64,000 nucleotides of DNA from Nocardia asteroides. Its GTDB lineage: Bacteria; Actinomycetota; Actinomycetes; Mycobacteriales; Mycobacteriaceae. The translations under genes and the position numbers were made by a program. The notes under the pieces were generated by a model, which saw only the letters and a program-made list of their open reading frames with translations, did no database searches and had not been told where the DNA came from. The DNA lies in the NCBI GenBank assembly GCA_019930625.1, contig CP082844.1, forward strand, positions 5,332,001 through 5,396,000. Reading direction: 5' to 3'. Positions 47,431-54,983 of this stretch are shown piece after piece; the stretch's first letter is position 1, and each line of letters opens with the position of its first letter.

Positions 47431-48030
47431 GTGACTGTCAAGGGACGACGTGCGGAATACGCCGAAGCCACTCGATCCGCCCTGCTGGAGGCGGGCCGCA
47501 GGCTGTTCATCGAACGGCGGTACGCGGAACTGTCCGCCGACGAGATCGCACGGGCCGCCCGACTGACTCGCGGGGCCGTATACCACCACTTCAGCGGTAA
47601 GCAGGGCCTGTTCGAGGCAGTGTTCGAGCAGGTCGAACAAGAGCTGACCGAACGTTTGACGAAGGCGCTCGGTGCGCCCGGCGACCCCTGGGACACTGCG
47701 GTTCGCGCCCTGACAGTGTTTCTCGACGAATGCGCCGATGTGTCCTATCAGCGCATCGTGCTGCAGGAAGGGCCGTTCGCCCTGGGCTGGGATCGATGGC
47801 GCGAACTCGATGAGCGGTACATGGTCGGCCTGATCCGCGGCCTGGTCGACGAGCTGATCCGAGCCGGCGTCTTCGCACCTCGATCGCCCGAACTCACGGT
47901 CCGCGCCATCTACGGTCTGCTCACCGAACTGGCCTGGAGCCTCGCCGAAACCACCGACGATCAGGTGCGCCGTGACGCGGGCGAGATCGCCCTCGGCATG
48001 ATCGGCTCGCTACGTCGCGCGGCCGAATAA
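47431..48030 (+). CDS. TetR-family transcriptional regulator
   Basis: 199 residues. The HTH reads YAELSADEIARAARLTRGAV then YHHFSGKQGLF. The C-terminal domain with VLQEGPFALGWDRWRELDE is of the TetR_C group common in actinobacteria. GTG start at 47431 (VTVKGRRAEYAEATR) is where family members begin; the longer frame from 47137 overlaps the oxidase gene and is rejected. Likely repressor of the divergent amine oxidase. Confidence 0.9.
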   Translation: MTVKGRRAEYAEATRSALLEAGRRLFIERRYAELSADEIARAARLTRGAVYHHFSGKQGLFEAVFEQVEQELTERLTKALGAPGDPWDTAVRALTVFLDECADVSYQRIVLQEGPFALGWDRWRELDERYMVGLIRGLVDELIRAGVFAPRSPELTVRAIYGLLTELAWSLAETTDDQVRRDAGEIALGMIGSLRRAAE

Positions 48031-48092
48031 CGAAAGATTCCGGTGTTTCGTCCGGCGGCAATGTTCGTGTGCCGGAAGCGAACTGCGCGGCA

Positions 48093-48497
48093 TCACCGTG
48101 GGTTGGGGTGGCTCTCCACTGCCTCGACCCGGCGCCGGAGCAAGCAGAATTCGTTCCCCTCCGGGTCGGCCAGTACGTACCACGTTGCGGCGCCGGGCTA
48201 GCCGATGTCTACCTTCCGCGCACCCGCGGCGAGCAGCCGCTCCAGTTCCGCGTCCTGATCGCGGTCGATGGGGCTCACGTCGAGGTGCAGCGGCAGTTTC
48301 CCGCGTTTCGGTTCGGTGCTGCGACCGAACACCAGTGTGGGCTGCGGCCCGCCGAAGCCGGTTCCGGGCGGGCCGATCTCCAGGTGGTCTTCGCCCTCCC
48401 AGCCGAGTTCGACATAGCCGAGCACTCCGCACCAGAAGTCTGCCAGCCGTTGTGGGTCGGCACAGTCGATGACCAGTTCGGTGATCCTGCAGGACAT
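48093..48497 (-). pseudogene. Glyoxalase/VOC protein with in-frame amber stop
   Basis: The ATG at 48497 starts a glyoxalase-fold protein (ITELVIDCADPQRLADFWCG, HLEIGPPGTGFGGPQPTLVF, LHLDVSPID). A TAG at 48200-48198 interrupts it after KVDIG. The same frame then continues as PGAATWYVLADPEGNEFCLL, the normal last strand of the family with its metal-ligand Glu, to TGA at 48093. A single CAG to TAG change explains it. The truncated product would lack the final strand. Confidence 0.8.
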
Positions 48498-48565
48498 GCG
48501 CGCGAGACTACGCGTGCGCGTCTGTTCCGAACAGCGGTTTCCCTGGTTGACACGGCCAAGCGGTC

Positions 48566-48844
48566 ATGGGGATCGACAACCTCTGGCGCACTGGTGATCT
48601 GCACCCCGAAGGGGTGACAGGCCGATTGCCGGAGGCTTGTAACGGGCGGCGTCCGGGCGCTCTAGTCAATCGCCACATCGTCGCGGGTGCACTGCTGGCC
48701 GGGGCGGTGCTGATGTCCGTCGCTCCCGCGCAGGCTGAGGCCCCGGTCGAGCCCCATGCGATCGGCAACAGCGAGATTTCCAGCGGTTCGGCCGCTCTGA
48801 ACCGTTTCTTCTGCGGCACGATCTGGCGTCCTATCTGCGTCTGA
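48566..48844 (+). CDS. Small secreted protein
   Basis: Up to 92 residues from the ATG at 48566. A signal-like segment VAGALLAGAVLMSVAPAQA precedes a short mature part with a C-terminal cysteine pair, CGTIWRPIC. The 40 residues before the hydrophobic core are unusually long for a signal n-region, so the true start may be later. Similar tiny exported peptides are common in Nocardia, but no function is known. Confidence 0.55.
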   Translation: MGIDNLWRTGDLHPEGVTGRLPEACNGRRPGALVNRHIVAGALLAGAVLMSVAPAQAEAPVEPHAIGNSEISSGSAALNRFFCGTIWRPICV

Positions 48845-49061
48845 TCACCCGGCGCGCGGAACGACGAAACCCACGGCAATATCTCGCGCCGTGAGTTTCG
48901 ATTCGAAATCACCTCTGCGGCTCCGCCGCCAGCTCGCCTTCGACATCGACATCGACGTCCCGCAGTCCGGTCGCCGACTGCTACAAGCGCGATCTACAAC
49001 TCAGCCGCCAGATAGTCATCGTGTATTCGGCAGAGCGGATGGTTCGTGCTCGGCGGTGAGA
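48845..49061. other. No gene recognised (217 bp)
   Basis: No coding or structural signal stands out between the two converging small genes. Confidence 0.4.
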
Positions 49062-49292
49062 TCAGTCGGCAACACAACCTGTCGCCCGATCCGGCAGGAT
49101 CCCGGCCCGGACGAGTTCCTCGTAGATCCGCTGCTGCTCATCGTCGAGATTCGAGTACAGCATGTCGTACGCGAGATTTTCCTCGGCGAGCGCCGCCACC
49201 GGATCCCAGTCGTCACCGAGCGCCGCGACGACGGCGCTGCGCCGTCGTACCTCGTCCAGAGTGAGGTCGTAAGCAAAATCGAGGTCGGCCAT
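49062..49292 (-). CDS. Small acidic conserved protein
   Basis: 76 residues, strongly acidic and helical: DLTLDEVRRRSAVVAALGDD, WDPVAALAEENLAYDMLYSN, QQRIYEELVRAGILP. The pattern is one I recognise as recurring in actinobacterial genomes as an uncharacterised family. ATG at 49292 with GGAG eight bases upstream. Confidence 0.75.
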   Translation of the reverse strand: MADLDFAYDLTLDEVRRRSAVVAALGDDWDPVAALAEENLAYDMLYSNLDDEQQRIYEELVRAGILPDRATGCVAD

Positions 49293-49519
49293 TCGGGCAT
49301 CTCCAGCCAGGTTCTTTCCAAAACGAACTGACGACGATGCCCAACCACGCCTCCGCGGGCAATGACGTACATCACGTTCCACGGTCGGACTTCGTCACAA
49401 TGCCTCAGCGTGATGGCGCTCGAGCCTTCTCCTGCTGGTGCCGTCATTGCGGCCTTTCAGGAAGCCGATGTAGGCCTGGGCGCGGCGGGCTTCGAGGGGT
49501 TTGGCGGGGGAAAGGTCAT

Positions 49520-49821
49520 GGTGAGCCCTGATCGCGCGCGCCCAGGATGCCGGACGGCTCAGCCGCGAGCTCACCGACCAGGACATGGTCATGCTGCTCA
49601 TGGCCAACGCCGGCGTCATCGCCGCCACCGGCGACGCAGCGCCCGACACCTGGCAACGACTTGTCGCCTACATGCTGCGCGCATTCAGCACTCCCGGCAC
49701 CGAACCGCCGCCACTGCCCCCGGCGCCCAGCCATGGCGCGCTCTACCGCGCCATGGTCCGTCTCGGCCGCCCTGCCCCGGTTGCCGACGCGGCCGCGCGC
49801 TATAGCGCTGAAACGAGGTGA
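49520..49821 (+). pseudogene. C-terminal half of a TetR-family regulator
   Basis: Reading from about 49520, ARAQDAGRLSRELTDQDMVM then LLMANAGVIAATGDAAPDTW and MLRAF are the ligand-domain helices of a TetR protein. The DNA-binding N-terminus is missing and no proper start is present; internal ATGs would give a fragment of about 78 residues. A decayed regulator. Confidence 0.65.
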
Positions 49822-49839
49822 TCTCTCGATGCGGTGACT

Positions 49840-50532
49840 TCAGGCAGGTGGGGAATCACATTCGGGCGAGATATCGCACGCGATGCGGGTTGCGGCCGCA
49901 GAGCTCTCGTCATCGCCGAGAGTGGCCGCTGCAGTCGGGCCCAGTACATGGTCGAGGAGGTGGTCGACGAGTCCGGTCGCGGACTGAGCGGTGCTGTAGC
50001 CCTGGAGCATGCTTTGGGCGAGTCCACTGATTGCCATGAGGATGAGTTCGGCGTCGAGATCCGCGCGGCAGGGGCCTACGCCGTGGCCGTCTTGGGCTCG
50101 ACAGAGCTGGTCGGCGACGATCGTGACCAGTGCGCGAGGCGCGGCGAAGGTTTCTTCCGCGGTGATGCCACCGCCGGTGATCGCCGCGGTGCCGAAAGCG
50201 CCGAGCACGATGGCTTCTTCCCGGCGTTGCCCGTCCAGGGGTAGCAGTTCGGTCAGGACCGCGCGGATCGCTTCGCGGGGTGCGGCGTCCTGGCCGAGCG
50301 TGGACCACCGTTGCGTGAATCGGGCGCCGGCGTCTTCCATCACCGATCGGTGGGTCGCCAGCAGGAATTCGCTCTTGCTTCCGAAGTAGTACTGCACCAG
50401 CCGTATCGAGAATCCGGCCTCGGCGGCGACCGATTGGAAGGTCACCGCTTCGAGGCCGCCGCCGACGATTACTCGGCGTACGGCGTCGGTGATCTGGCGT
50501 CTCCGCACTTCATGGTCGACCAGTCGCGGCAC
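49840..50532 (-). CDS. TetR-family transcriptional regulator
   Basis: 230 residues. The HTH contains VTFQSVAAEAGFSIRLVQYY then FGSKSEFL. The C-terminal part has DLDAELILMAISGLAQSML typical of the BetI-like group. GTG start at 50532 (VPRLVDHEVRRRQI). It is divergent from an alpha/beta hydrolase gene with three palindromes in the 128-bp gap, which it probably binds. Confidence 0.9.
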   Translation of the reverse strand: MPRLVDHEVRRRQITDAVRRVIVGGGLEAVTFQSVAAEAGFSIRLVQYYFGSKSEFLLATHRSVMEDAGARFTQRWSTLGQDAAPREAIRAVLTELLPLDGQRREEAIVLGAFGTAAITGGGITAEETFAAPRALVTIVADQLCRAQDGHGVGPCRADLDAELILMAISGLAQSMLQGYSTAQSATGLVDHLLDHVLGPTAAATLGDDESSAAATRIACDISPECDSPPA

Positions 50533-50576
50533 GAGACCTACGCCTTCCTCTTGTATCCGATGACCCCGAATTTGAT

Positions 50577-50590
50577 GGTATGAGCATACC
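50577..50590. promoter_or_regulatory. Operator GGTATG-AG-CATACC
   Basis: Perfect dyad in the TetR/hydrolase intergenic region. The half-site GGTA(T/C)G recurs in the dyad at 50621-50634. Confidence 0.75.
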
Positions 50591-50609
50591 GCATATGTGT
50601 TATGATCAT

Positions 50610-50634
50610 ACCATCATGATGGTACGGTCGTACC
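50610..50634. promoter_or_regulatory. Overlapping operators ACCATCATGATGGT and GGTACG-GT-CGTACC
   Basis: Two perfect palindromes share three bases: 50610-50623 and 50621-50634. They end 26 bases before the hydrolase ATG, so a bound repressor would block its promoter. Confidence 0.75.
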
Positions 50635-50660
50635 GTATAAGTGGACCGAAGGGGAGGCTC

Positions 50661-51542
50661 ATGCCGAGGATCGGGCGATTCACCAGCGAGGAAGCGAGAG
50701 CGACCTTCCTACGCGCCTATGACACCGTGGCTGCGAAATGGCCTGTGCCCTCGACCGATATCGACGTGGAAACATCTTTCGGCACCACGCGAGTACGCAA
50801 ATCCGGAAACGGGGACGGTGCACCGATCATGCTGCTGCCGGGCATCGGGGGTAACGGGCAGATATGGCTCAACTTCATCGAGGATCTGGCGCGCGAGCGC
50901 GTCGTGTACACCCCGGACGTGATCGGGTGGGCGGGACGCTGTGTGCAGACCGCACCCGTGCGCGACACGGCAGATATCGCGACCTGGATGGTCGAGGTGC
51001 TCGACGGACTCGGTGAGGATCGGATCCATCTGGCCGGGAACTCCCTGGGCGCCTGGCTGGCCGGTGCCATCGCCGCGCACCGTTGCGATCGCCTGGCCAG
51101 TCTGACCATGTTCGAGCCCAGTGGTGCGACCTTCGCCAAGCCGCGCTGGAGTCTGCTGTTCAAATTCCTTGTGGTGGGTGCGCGGCCGACTCCTGAGCGG
51201 ATGCGCAAGTTCAACAAGTGGCTGATGCCGGGCCTGAACTTCACCGACGAGCAGTTCGCACTCGTCATGGCAACGGTGAAGTTCAGGTCCGGCATGCCGT
51301 GGGACCGCCCGTTCACCGACGAACAGCTTGCCGCCGTCACCGCACCGAGCCTGGTGCTCTTCGGCGCCGACACCGTCGTCAGCGACCCGCAGCTAGGGGC
51401 GGCGCGCGCCCGCAACCACATGCCGTCGGCCGAAGCCGAAATCTACCCGGGCATCGGACACGATCTGCTGTGGGCCGATCCCGAGCAGATAATTCCCCGC
51501 TTCCTCGACTTCGTCGCCCACCACGACCAAATCCGAGCATGA
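50661..51542 (+). CDS. Alpha/beta hydrolase
   Basis: 293 residues. Oxyanion block IMLLPGIGGNGQIW, nucleophile elbow LAGNSLGAWLAG, acid in LVLFGADTVVSD and catalytic His in YPGIGHDLLW. ATG with AGGGGAGG three to four bases before it. The gene lies under the divergent TetR regulator's operators and is presumably induced by the regulator's ligand. Substrate not identifiable. Confidence 0.9.
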   Translation: MPRIGRFTSEEARATFLRAYDTVAAKWPVPSTDIDVETSFGTTRVRKSGNGDGAPIMLLPGIGGNGQIWLNFIEDLARERVVYTPDVIGWAGRCVQTAPVRDTADIATWMVEVLDGLGEDRIHLAGNSLGAWLAGAIAAHRCDRLASLTMFEPSGATFAKPRWSLLFKFLVVGARPTPERMRKFNKWLMPGLNFTDEQFALVMATVKFRSGMPWDRPFTDEQLAAVTAPSLVLFGADTVVSDPQLGAARARNHMPSAEAEIYPGIGHDLLWADPEQIIPRFLDFVAHHDQIRA

Positions 51543-51561
51543 ACCCCCAGCCATGCCTGCC

Positions 51562-51966
51562 TCACGACGCTGTCATCACCTGGGGCGCGGGGCCGACGCG
51601 GCGGGCGCCGACCAGTAGCAGGACGGACGCGATCAGGAGGAGCAGCAGGGGTGAGGGCCCGGAGAGAACGGCGGTGATCAGGGTCCAGCACGCAACGCTC
51701 CACGCGATGAACAGTGGCGGGGTGATCCTATGGCGGTTGAGCCACATCACGATCAGGCCGATCATGATGAGTGGCGGGCCGAAACTGAAGGCCGAGTACC
51801 AGAACGCGGCGGTAGTGTGGCTCATCGCGATCGGGTCGTTGTTCTGCTTCTCCCACAATGCCCAGCTGAACCAGTCCCCGGCGTAGTGGGGGACAGTCTG
51901 CGCCAGTGCGCCCAACGTGTGTCCGACTCCGCACAAGGTGATAAGCCAACCAGCCCACTTGATCAT
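51562..51966 (-). CDS. DUF6463-like small membrane protein
   Basis: 134 residues with four hydrophobic helices (WAGWLITLCGVGHTLGALAQ, FWYSAFSFGPPLIMIGLIVM, PPLFIAWSVACWTLITAVLS, PLLLLLIASVLLLVGA). The N-terminal GHTLGAL and SFGPPLI blocks fit the DUF6463 group. ATG at 51966 with GGAGA just upstream; the extension to 52002 is rejected. It is convergent with the hydrolase and divergent from the next TetR gene, whose operators lie between. Confidence 0.82.
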   Translation of the reverse strand: MIKWAGWLITLCGVGHTLGALAQTVPHYAGDWFSWALWEKQNNDPIAMSHTTAAFWYSAFSFGPPLIMIGLIVMWLNRHRITPPLFIAWSVACWTLITAVLSGPSPLLLLLIASVLLLVGARRVGPAPQVMTAS

Positions 51967-52073
51967 GGGATCTCTCCGCTCTCTTCTGGAGTCGCGTGGC
52001 ATGCGGGTTCATCCGCGCGACAGTGTCTCGATCTGGACGAAGCCCGCATCACGGTCTCAGGTCGGCTCCTCAG

Positions 52074-52093
52074 GTTATACAGTGGTGTATAAC
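52074..52093. promoter_or_regulatory. TetR operator 1: GTTATACA-GTGG-TGTATAAC
   Basis: Perfect eight-base arms and a four-base spacer in the divergent DUF6463/TetR promoter region. Confidence 0.8.
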
Positions 52094-52107
52094 TCGAGAT
52101 TAGACAC

Positions 52108-52127
52108 GTTATGCAGTACTGCACAAC
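52108..52127. promoter_or_regulatory. TetR operator 2: GTTATGCA-GTAC-TGCACAAC
   Basis: Same length and layout as the site 14 bases upstream, with seven of eight arm positions paired. It ends 21 bases before the TetR ATG. Confidence 0.75.
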
Positions 52128-52148
52128 CCCTGGGAGGAGAGACACGGA

Positions 52149-52739
52149 ATGGGCGCGTTGCGCACGCCGCGTGAGAAATGGGTCGAAGAGGGCTTGCGAG
52201 CACTCGCCGAGGGCGGGGTGGAAGCCGTGCGGGTCGACGCCCTGGCCAAGCGGCTCGGCGTGACCAGGGGCGGCTTTTACGGCTACTTCACCGATCGGGA
52301 GGTGCTGCTGGAGGAGATGCTGGACACCTGGGAGCGTCAGAGCGTCGACGCGGAGATCGACCGGGTGGAGCAAGAGGGTGGCGCGCGCGACAAGGCTTGG
52401 CTGGTCGACAGGTTTCTGCAGTCGGCTGACCAGGTGCGCTCGGTCGACTTGGCGCTGCGCGACTGGGCCCGGCGGGACCAAGCTATCGCTGAGCGTATGC
52501 GCCGCGTGGACAACAAGCGCATGCGGCTGGCACGAGAGATGATCGGTACCTTCTGCTCCGACCCCGACGAGGTCGAGGCCCGCGCCCTGCTCGCCTTCTG
52601 CCTGGCGATCGGGAGCGCCTTCCTCGCCGCCGACCACCCCGACCGCAGCCGCGCCCAGGTCATCGCCGACGCCGCCGAACTCGTCCTCGCCCACCAGCCG
52701 GAGGTGCTCGCCCCGTCGGCGGGGCACGCTCATCAGTGA
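52149..52739 (+). CDS. TetR-family transcriptional regulator
   Basis: 196 residues. The HTH is VRVDALAKRLGVTRGGFYGY then FTDREVL. The C-terminal domain contains VDLALRDWARRDQAIAERMR, typical of a TetR subgroup whose HTH ends GGFYGYF or GGFYWHF. ATG with GGGAGGAG nearby. Two matching dyads upstream argue for autorepression and control of the divergent DUF6463 gene. Confidence 0.92.
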   Translation: MGALRTPREKWVEEGLRALAEGGVEAVRVDALAKRLGVTRGGFYGYFTDREVLLEEMLDTWERQSVDAEIDRVEQEGGARDKAWLVDRFLQSADQVRSVDLALRDWARRDQAIAERMRRVDNKRMRLAREMIGTFCSDPDEVEARALLAFCLAIGSAFLAADHPDRSRAQVIADAAELVLAHQPEVLAPSAGHAHQ

Positions 52740-52815
52740 CGTCAGATCTCGCCGATGAATCTCGGCCTCACCGGCCGCCGTCGTAGTTCACCGATAGCCG
52801 ACGCCCAGGTCGAGA

Positions 52816-53085
52816 TCAGAGTGGGCGGGTTCGGACGTGCGAAGGGACTCGCTGCAGGAAGTCGGTCGGTTCACCGGTCGGGGTCGGCGCGTACGTGCGA
52901 GCGCACTCCCTTTCGGCCGCCTCACCGGGTGGCAACGTCAGGTCGCGCTCGCCGAGCACGAGCCGCAACCGACCGTTGAGCACGTACAGCCATTCGAAGC
53001 CTTCGTGCGTCTGCGGTGTCGGTTCCAGCGGTTCCGATCGCGCGGGAATGATCATCTTGAACGCGTGGACTGGCACACTCGGATC
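52816..53085 (-). pseudogene. Cupin-domain remnant (XRE-cupin regulator type)
   Basis: The minus strand reads PVHAFKMIIPARSEPLEPTP, then THEGFEWLYVLNGRLRLVLG and LTLPPGEAAE, a cupin core. The next conserved strand and metal-ligand His (usually like FDTRVPHWF) is lost through a shift, and the end resumes as HVRTRPL. The N-terminus is cut off where the MDR gene begins. A dead fragment. Confidence 0.65.
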
Positions 53086-54117
53086 ATGGCTTCCTCCGTC
53101 GACATCGAACTCGACAACCGCCAATGGGTACTGCGCCGCCGACCCGTAGGCATGGTGGGCGACAACGACTTCGAGCTGCTGCGATCACCTGTTCCCGAGC
53201 TCGGCCCATCGGACGCGCTCGTGCGGGTCCATTGGCTCGGCATCGACCCGACGCAGCGGAGCTGGCTCAACGACGGCGAGAATTACATCGATCCCGTGCC
53301 GCTCGACACGGTGATGCGCGGCAGCGGCGTAGGCGAGGTCGTCGCGTCGAACAACCCGGACTACCCGGTCGGGACCTGGGTCGCGGGGATGGTCGGCTGG
53401 CAGAACTACGTTCTGGCCTCGGAACAAGGGCTCTTCGGGTTGAACATCGTGCCCGACGGCGTCGATCCCAAGCTGATGTTGAGCCTGTTCGGGGTGAACG
53501 GATTGACCGCCTACTTCGGCATGATCGATATCGGCCGTGCAGGCGAGGGCGACACGGTGGTGGTCACAGCCGCAGCGGGCGCCACCGGCTCCGTCGCCGG
53601 CCAGATCGCGAAAGCATTGGGCTGCAGGGTGATCGGAATCGCGGGCGGGCCGGACAAGTGCGCGTGGCTCACCGAACAGGCAGGCCTCGACGTCGCCATC
53701 GACTACAAAAACGAGGACGTGCGCGTACGCCTGGCGGCGGCCGCTCCCGAAGGAATCGATGTGTTCTTCGACAGCGTGGGTGGCCCCATCCTGGATGACG
53801 GGCTGATGAATCTCGCGATGAACGCTCGCGTGGTGCTGTGCGGTGGTATCGCCACGGGTTACACCGCGCACCTTCCCGCGACCGGACCATGTAATTACCT
53901 TGCGCTGACGGTGAAGCGTGCTCGCATGGAAGGGTTCATCTTCCTCGACTACCTCGATCGCTTTCCCGAGGCATTCGGCAAGCTGTCCGGCTGGCACGCC
54001 GAGGGCAAGATCGTCATCGCCGAGAGTGTCGTCGAGGGCCTCGAATCCGCACCGTCGGCCCTGCGTGGCCTGTTTCAGGGAACCAACATCGGCAAGCAAC
54101 TCGTGCGGGTCCGGTGA
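53086..54117 (+). CDS. NADP-dependent MDR oxidoreductase (PTGR/LTB4DH type)
   Basis: 343 residues of the medium-chain dehydrogenase/reductase family, zinc-free subgroup. Nucleotide site VVVTAAAGATGSVAGQIAKA with the AGATGSVAG variant, then CRVIGIAGG; the C-terminal blocks VFFDSVGGPILD and RARMEGFIFLDY are typical. It would reduce activated C=C bonds. ATG at 53086 (MASSVDIELDNRQWVL); the in-frame extension to 52837 overlaps the cupin remnant and lacks family similarity. Confidence 0.92.
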   Translation: MASSVDIELDNRQWVLRRRPVGMVGDNDFELLRSPVPELGPSDALVRVHWLGIDPTQRSWLNDGENYIDPVPLDTVMRGSGVGEVVASNNPDYPVGTWVAGMVGWQNYVLASEQGLFGLNIVPDGVDPKLMLSLFGVNGLTAYFGMIDIGRAGEGDTVVVTAAAGATGSVAGQIAKALGCRVIGIAGGPDKCAWLTEQAGLDVAIDYKNEDVRVRLAAAAPEGIDVFFDSVGGPILDDGLMNLAMNARVVLCGGIATGYTAHLPATGPCNYLALTVKRARMEGFIFLDYLDRFPEAFGKLSGWHAEGKIVIAESVVEGLESAPSALRGLFQGTNIGKQLVRVR

Positions 54118-54430
54118 CACCGGAGAACGGGCGGTCATCGCCCGCCCGCCGCCGGGCGACTCAGCCCGACATCGCGGACAGCAGGATCGCGATCCCGTAG
54201 GCAGCGCCCATGCCGAATCCGAGGCGGGCCCGGCGGGAGAACATGTTCGTAATGGCCGAAGCTCCGCCGACCGGCCAAGCGTCCACCTTCAGCTCCCACA
54301 GGTTTCCGCTCGTCGGTTGACACAGTCGAATACGCGATCTCACCGGTCCAGGTCCCACATCAGGCGTAGCGTTCGACATGTGGCAAGGCCCCGGACCGGC
54401 CGCGGGGCTGTCCCACGCAGGAAAGCAGCG
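54118..54430. other. Intergenic, no firm gene
   Basis: The only item of note is a 27-codon minus-strand frame at 54161-54244 (start MFSRRARLGFGMGAAYGIAI) with a hydrophobic C-terminal half. It lacks a ribosome binding site and cannot be called with confidence. Confidence 0.4.
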
Positions 54431-54832
54431 ATGAACCGGGAGTCGATGATGACGACTCGACGCACTGTGCAAATCCGCAGAATCTATGACGACCCAACCG
54501 CGCAGGACGGCACGCGCGTGCTCGTGGACCGGCTCTGGCCCCGCGGTGTCAGCAAAACCAGAGCCCATCTCGACGAGTGGTGTAAACAGATCGCTCCCTC
54601 CACCGAACTGCGCAGGTGGTACGGCCACGAGGCGGAACGCTTCGATGAATTCGCCCGCCGCTACCGCGACGAACTGACCCAACCCGACCGCGCCGCCGCT
54701 CTCACACACCTGCGCGAACTGGCCGACCAAAGCAAACTCACGCTGCTCACAGGCACCAAGAACACCGACATCAGCGAAGCGGCCGTACTCGCCGAACTCG
54801 TCGAACAACCGAACAGATCGCCCGAAAAGTGA
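54431..54832 (+). CDS. DUF488 family protein
   Basis: 133 residues. The hallmark LVDRLWPRGVSK lies near the start, followed by WCKQIAPSTELRRWYGHEAE and the C-terminal LTLLTGTKN. These are the conserved blocks of the DUF488 (YeaO-like) family, whose biochemical role is unsettled. The ATG at 54431 follows AGGAAAG. An alternative ATG five codons in is also possible. Confidence 0.9.
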   Translation: MNRESMMTTRRTVQIRRIYDDPTAQDGTRVLVDRLWPRGVSKTRAHLDEWCKQIAPSTELRRWYGHEAERFDEFARRYRDELTQPDRAAALTHLRELADQSKLTLLTGTKNTDISEAAVLAELVEQPNRSPEK

Positions 54833-54983
54833 CCCACCACTACAAAAGCCGCCGACACCGGCTCGCGCCGGTGTTCATCCCGACGCACCGGTCGGCCGGT
54901 CCGGTTTCCTCGTCCACGACCTGCTGCCGACCGCGTCGGGCGCTCGATCGCGCTGCGCCCGCGGTTCCGCATCGGAGCGGCTC

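Noticed and set aside
52837..53085. N-terminal extension of the MDR oxidoreductase
   Set aside because: The extra 83 residues are antisense to a cupin remnant and do not resemble the family, which starts at 53086.
54161..54244. 27-codon hydrophobic minus-strand ORF
   Set aside because: It could be a small membrane peptide, but there is no start signal and no comparative support.
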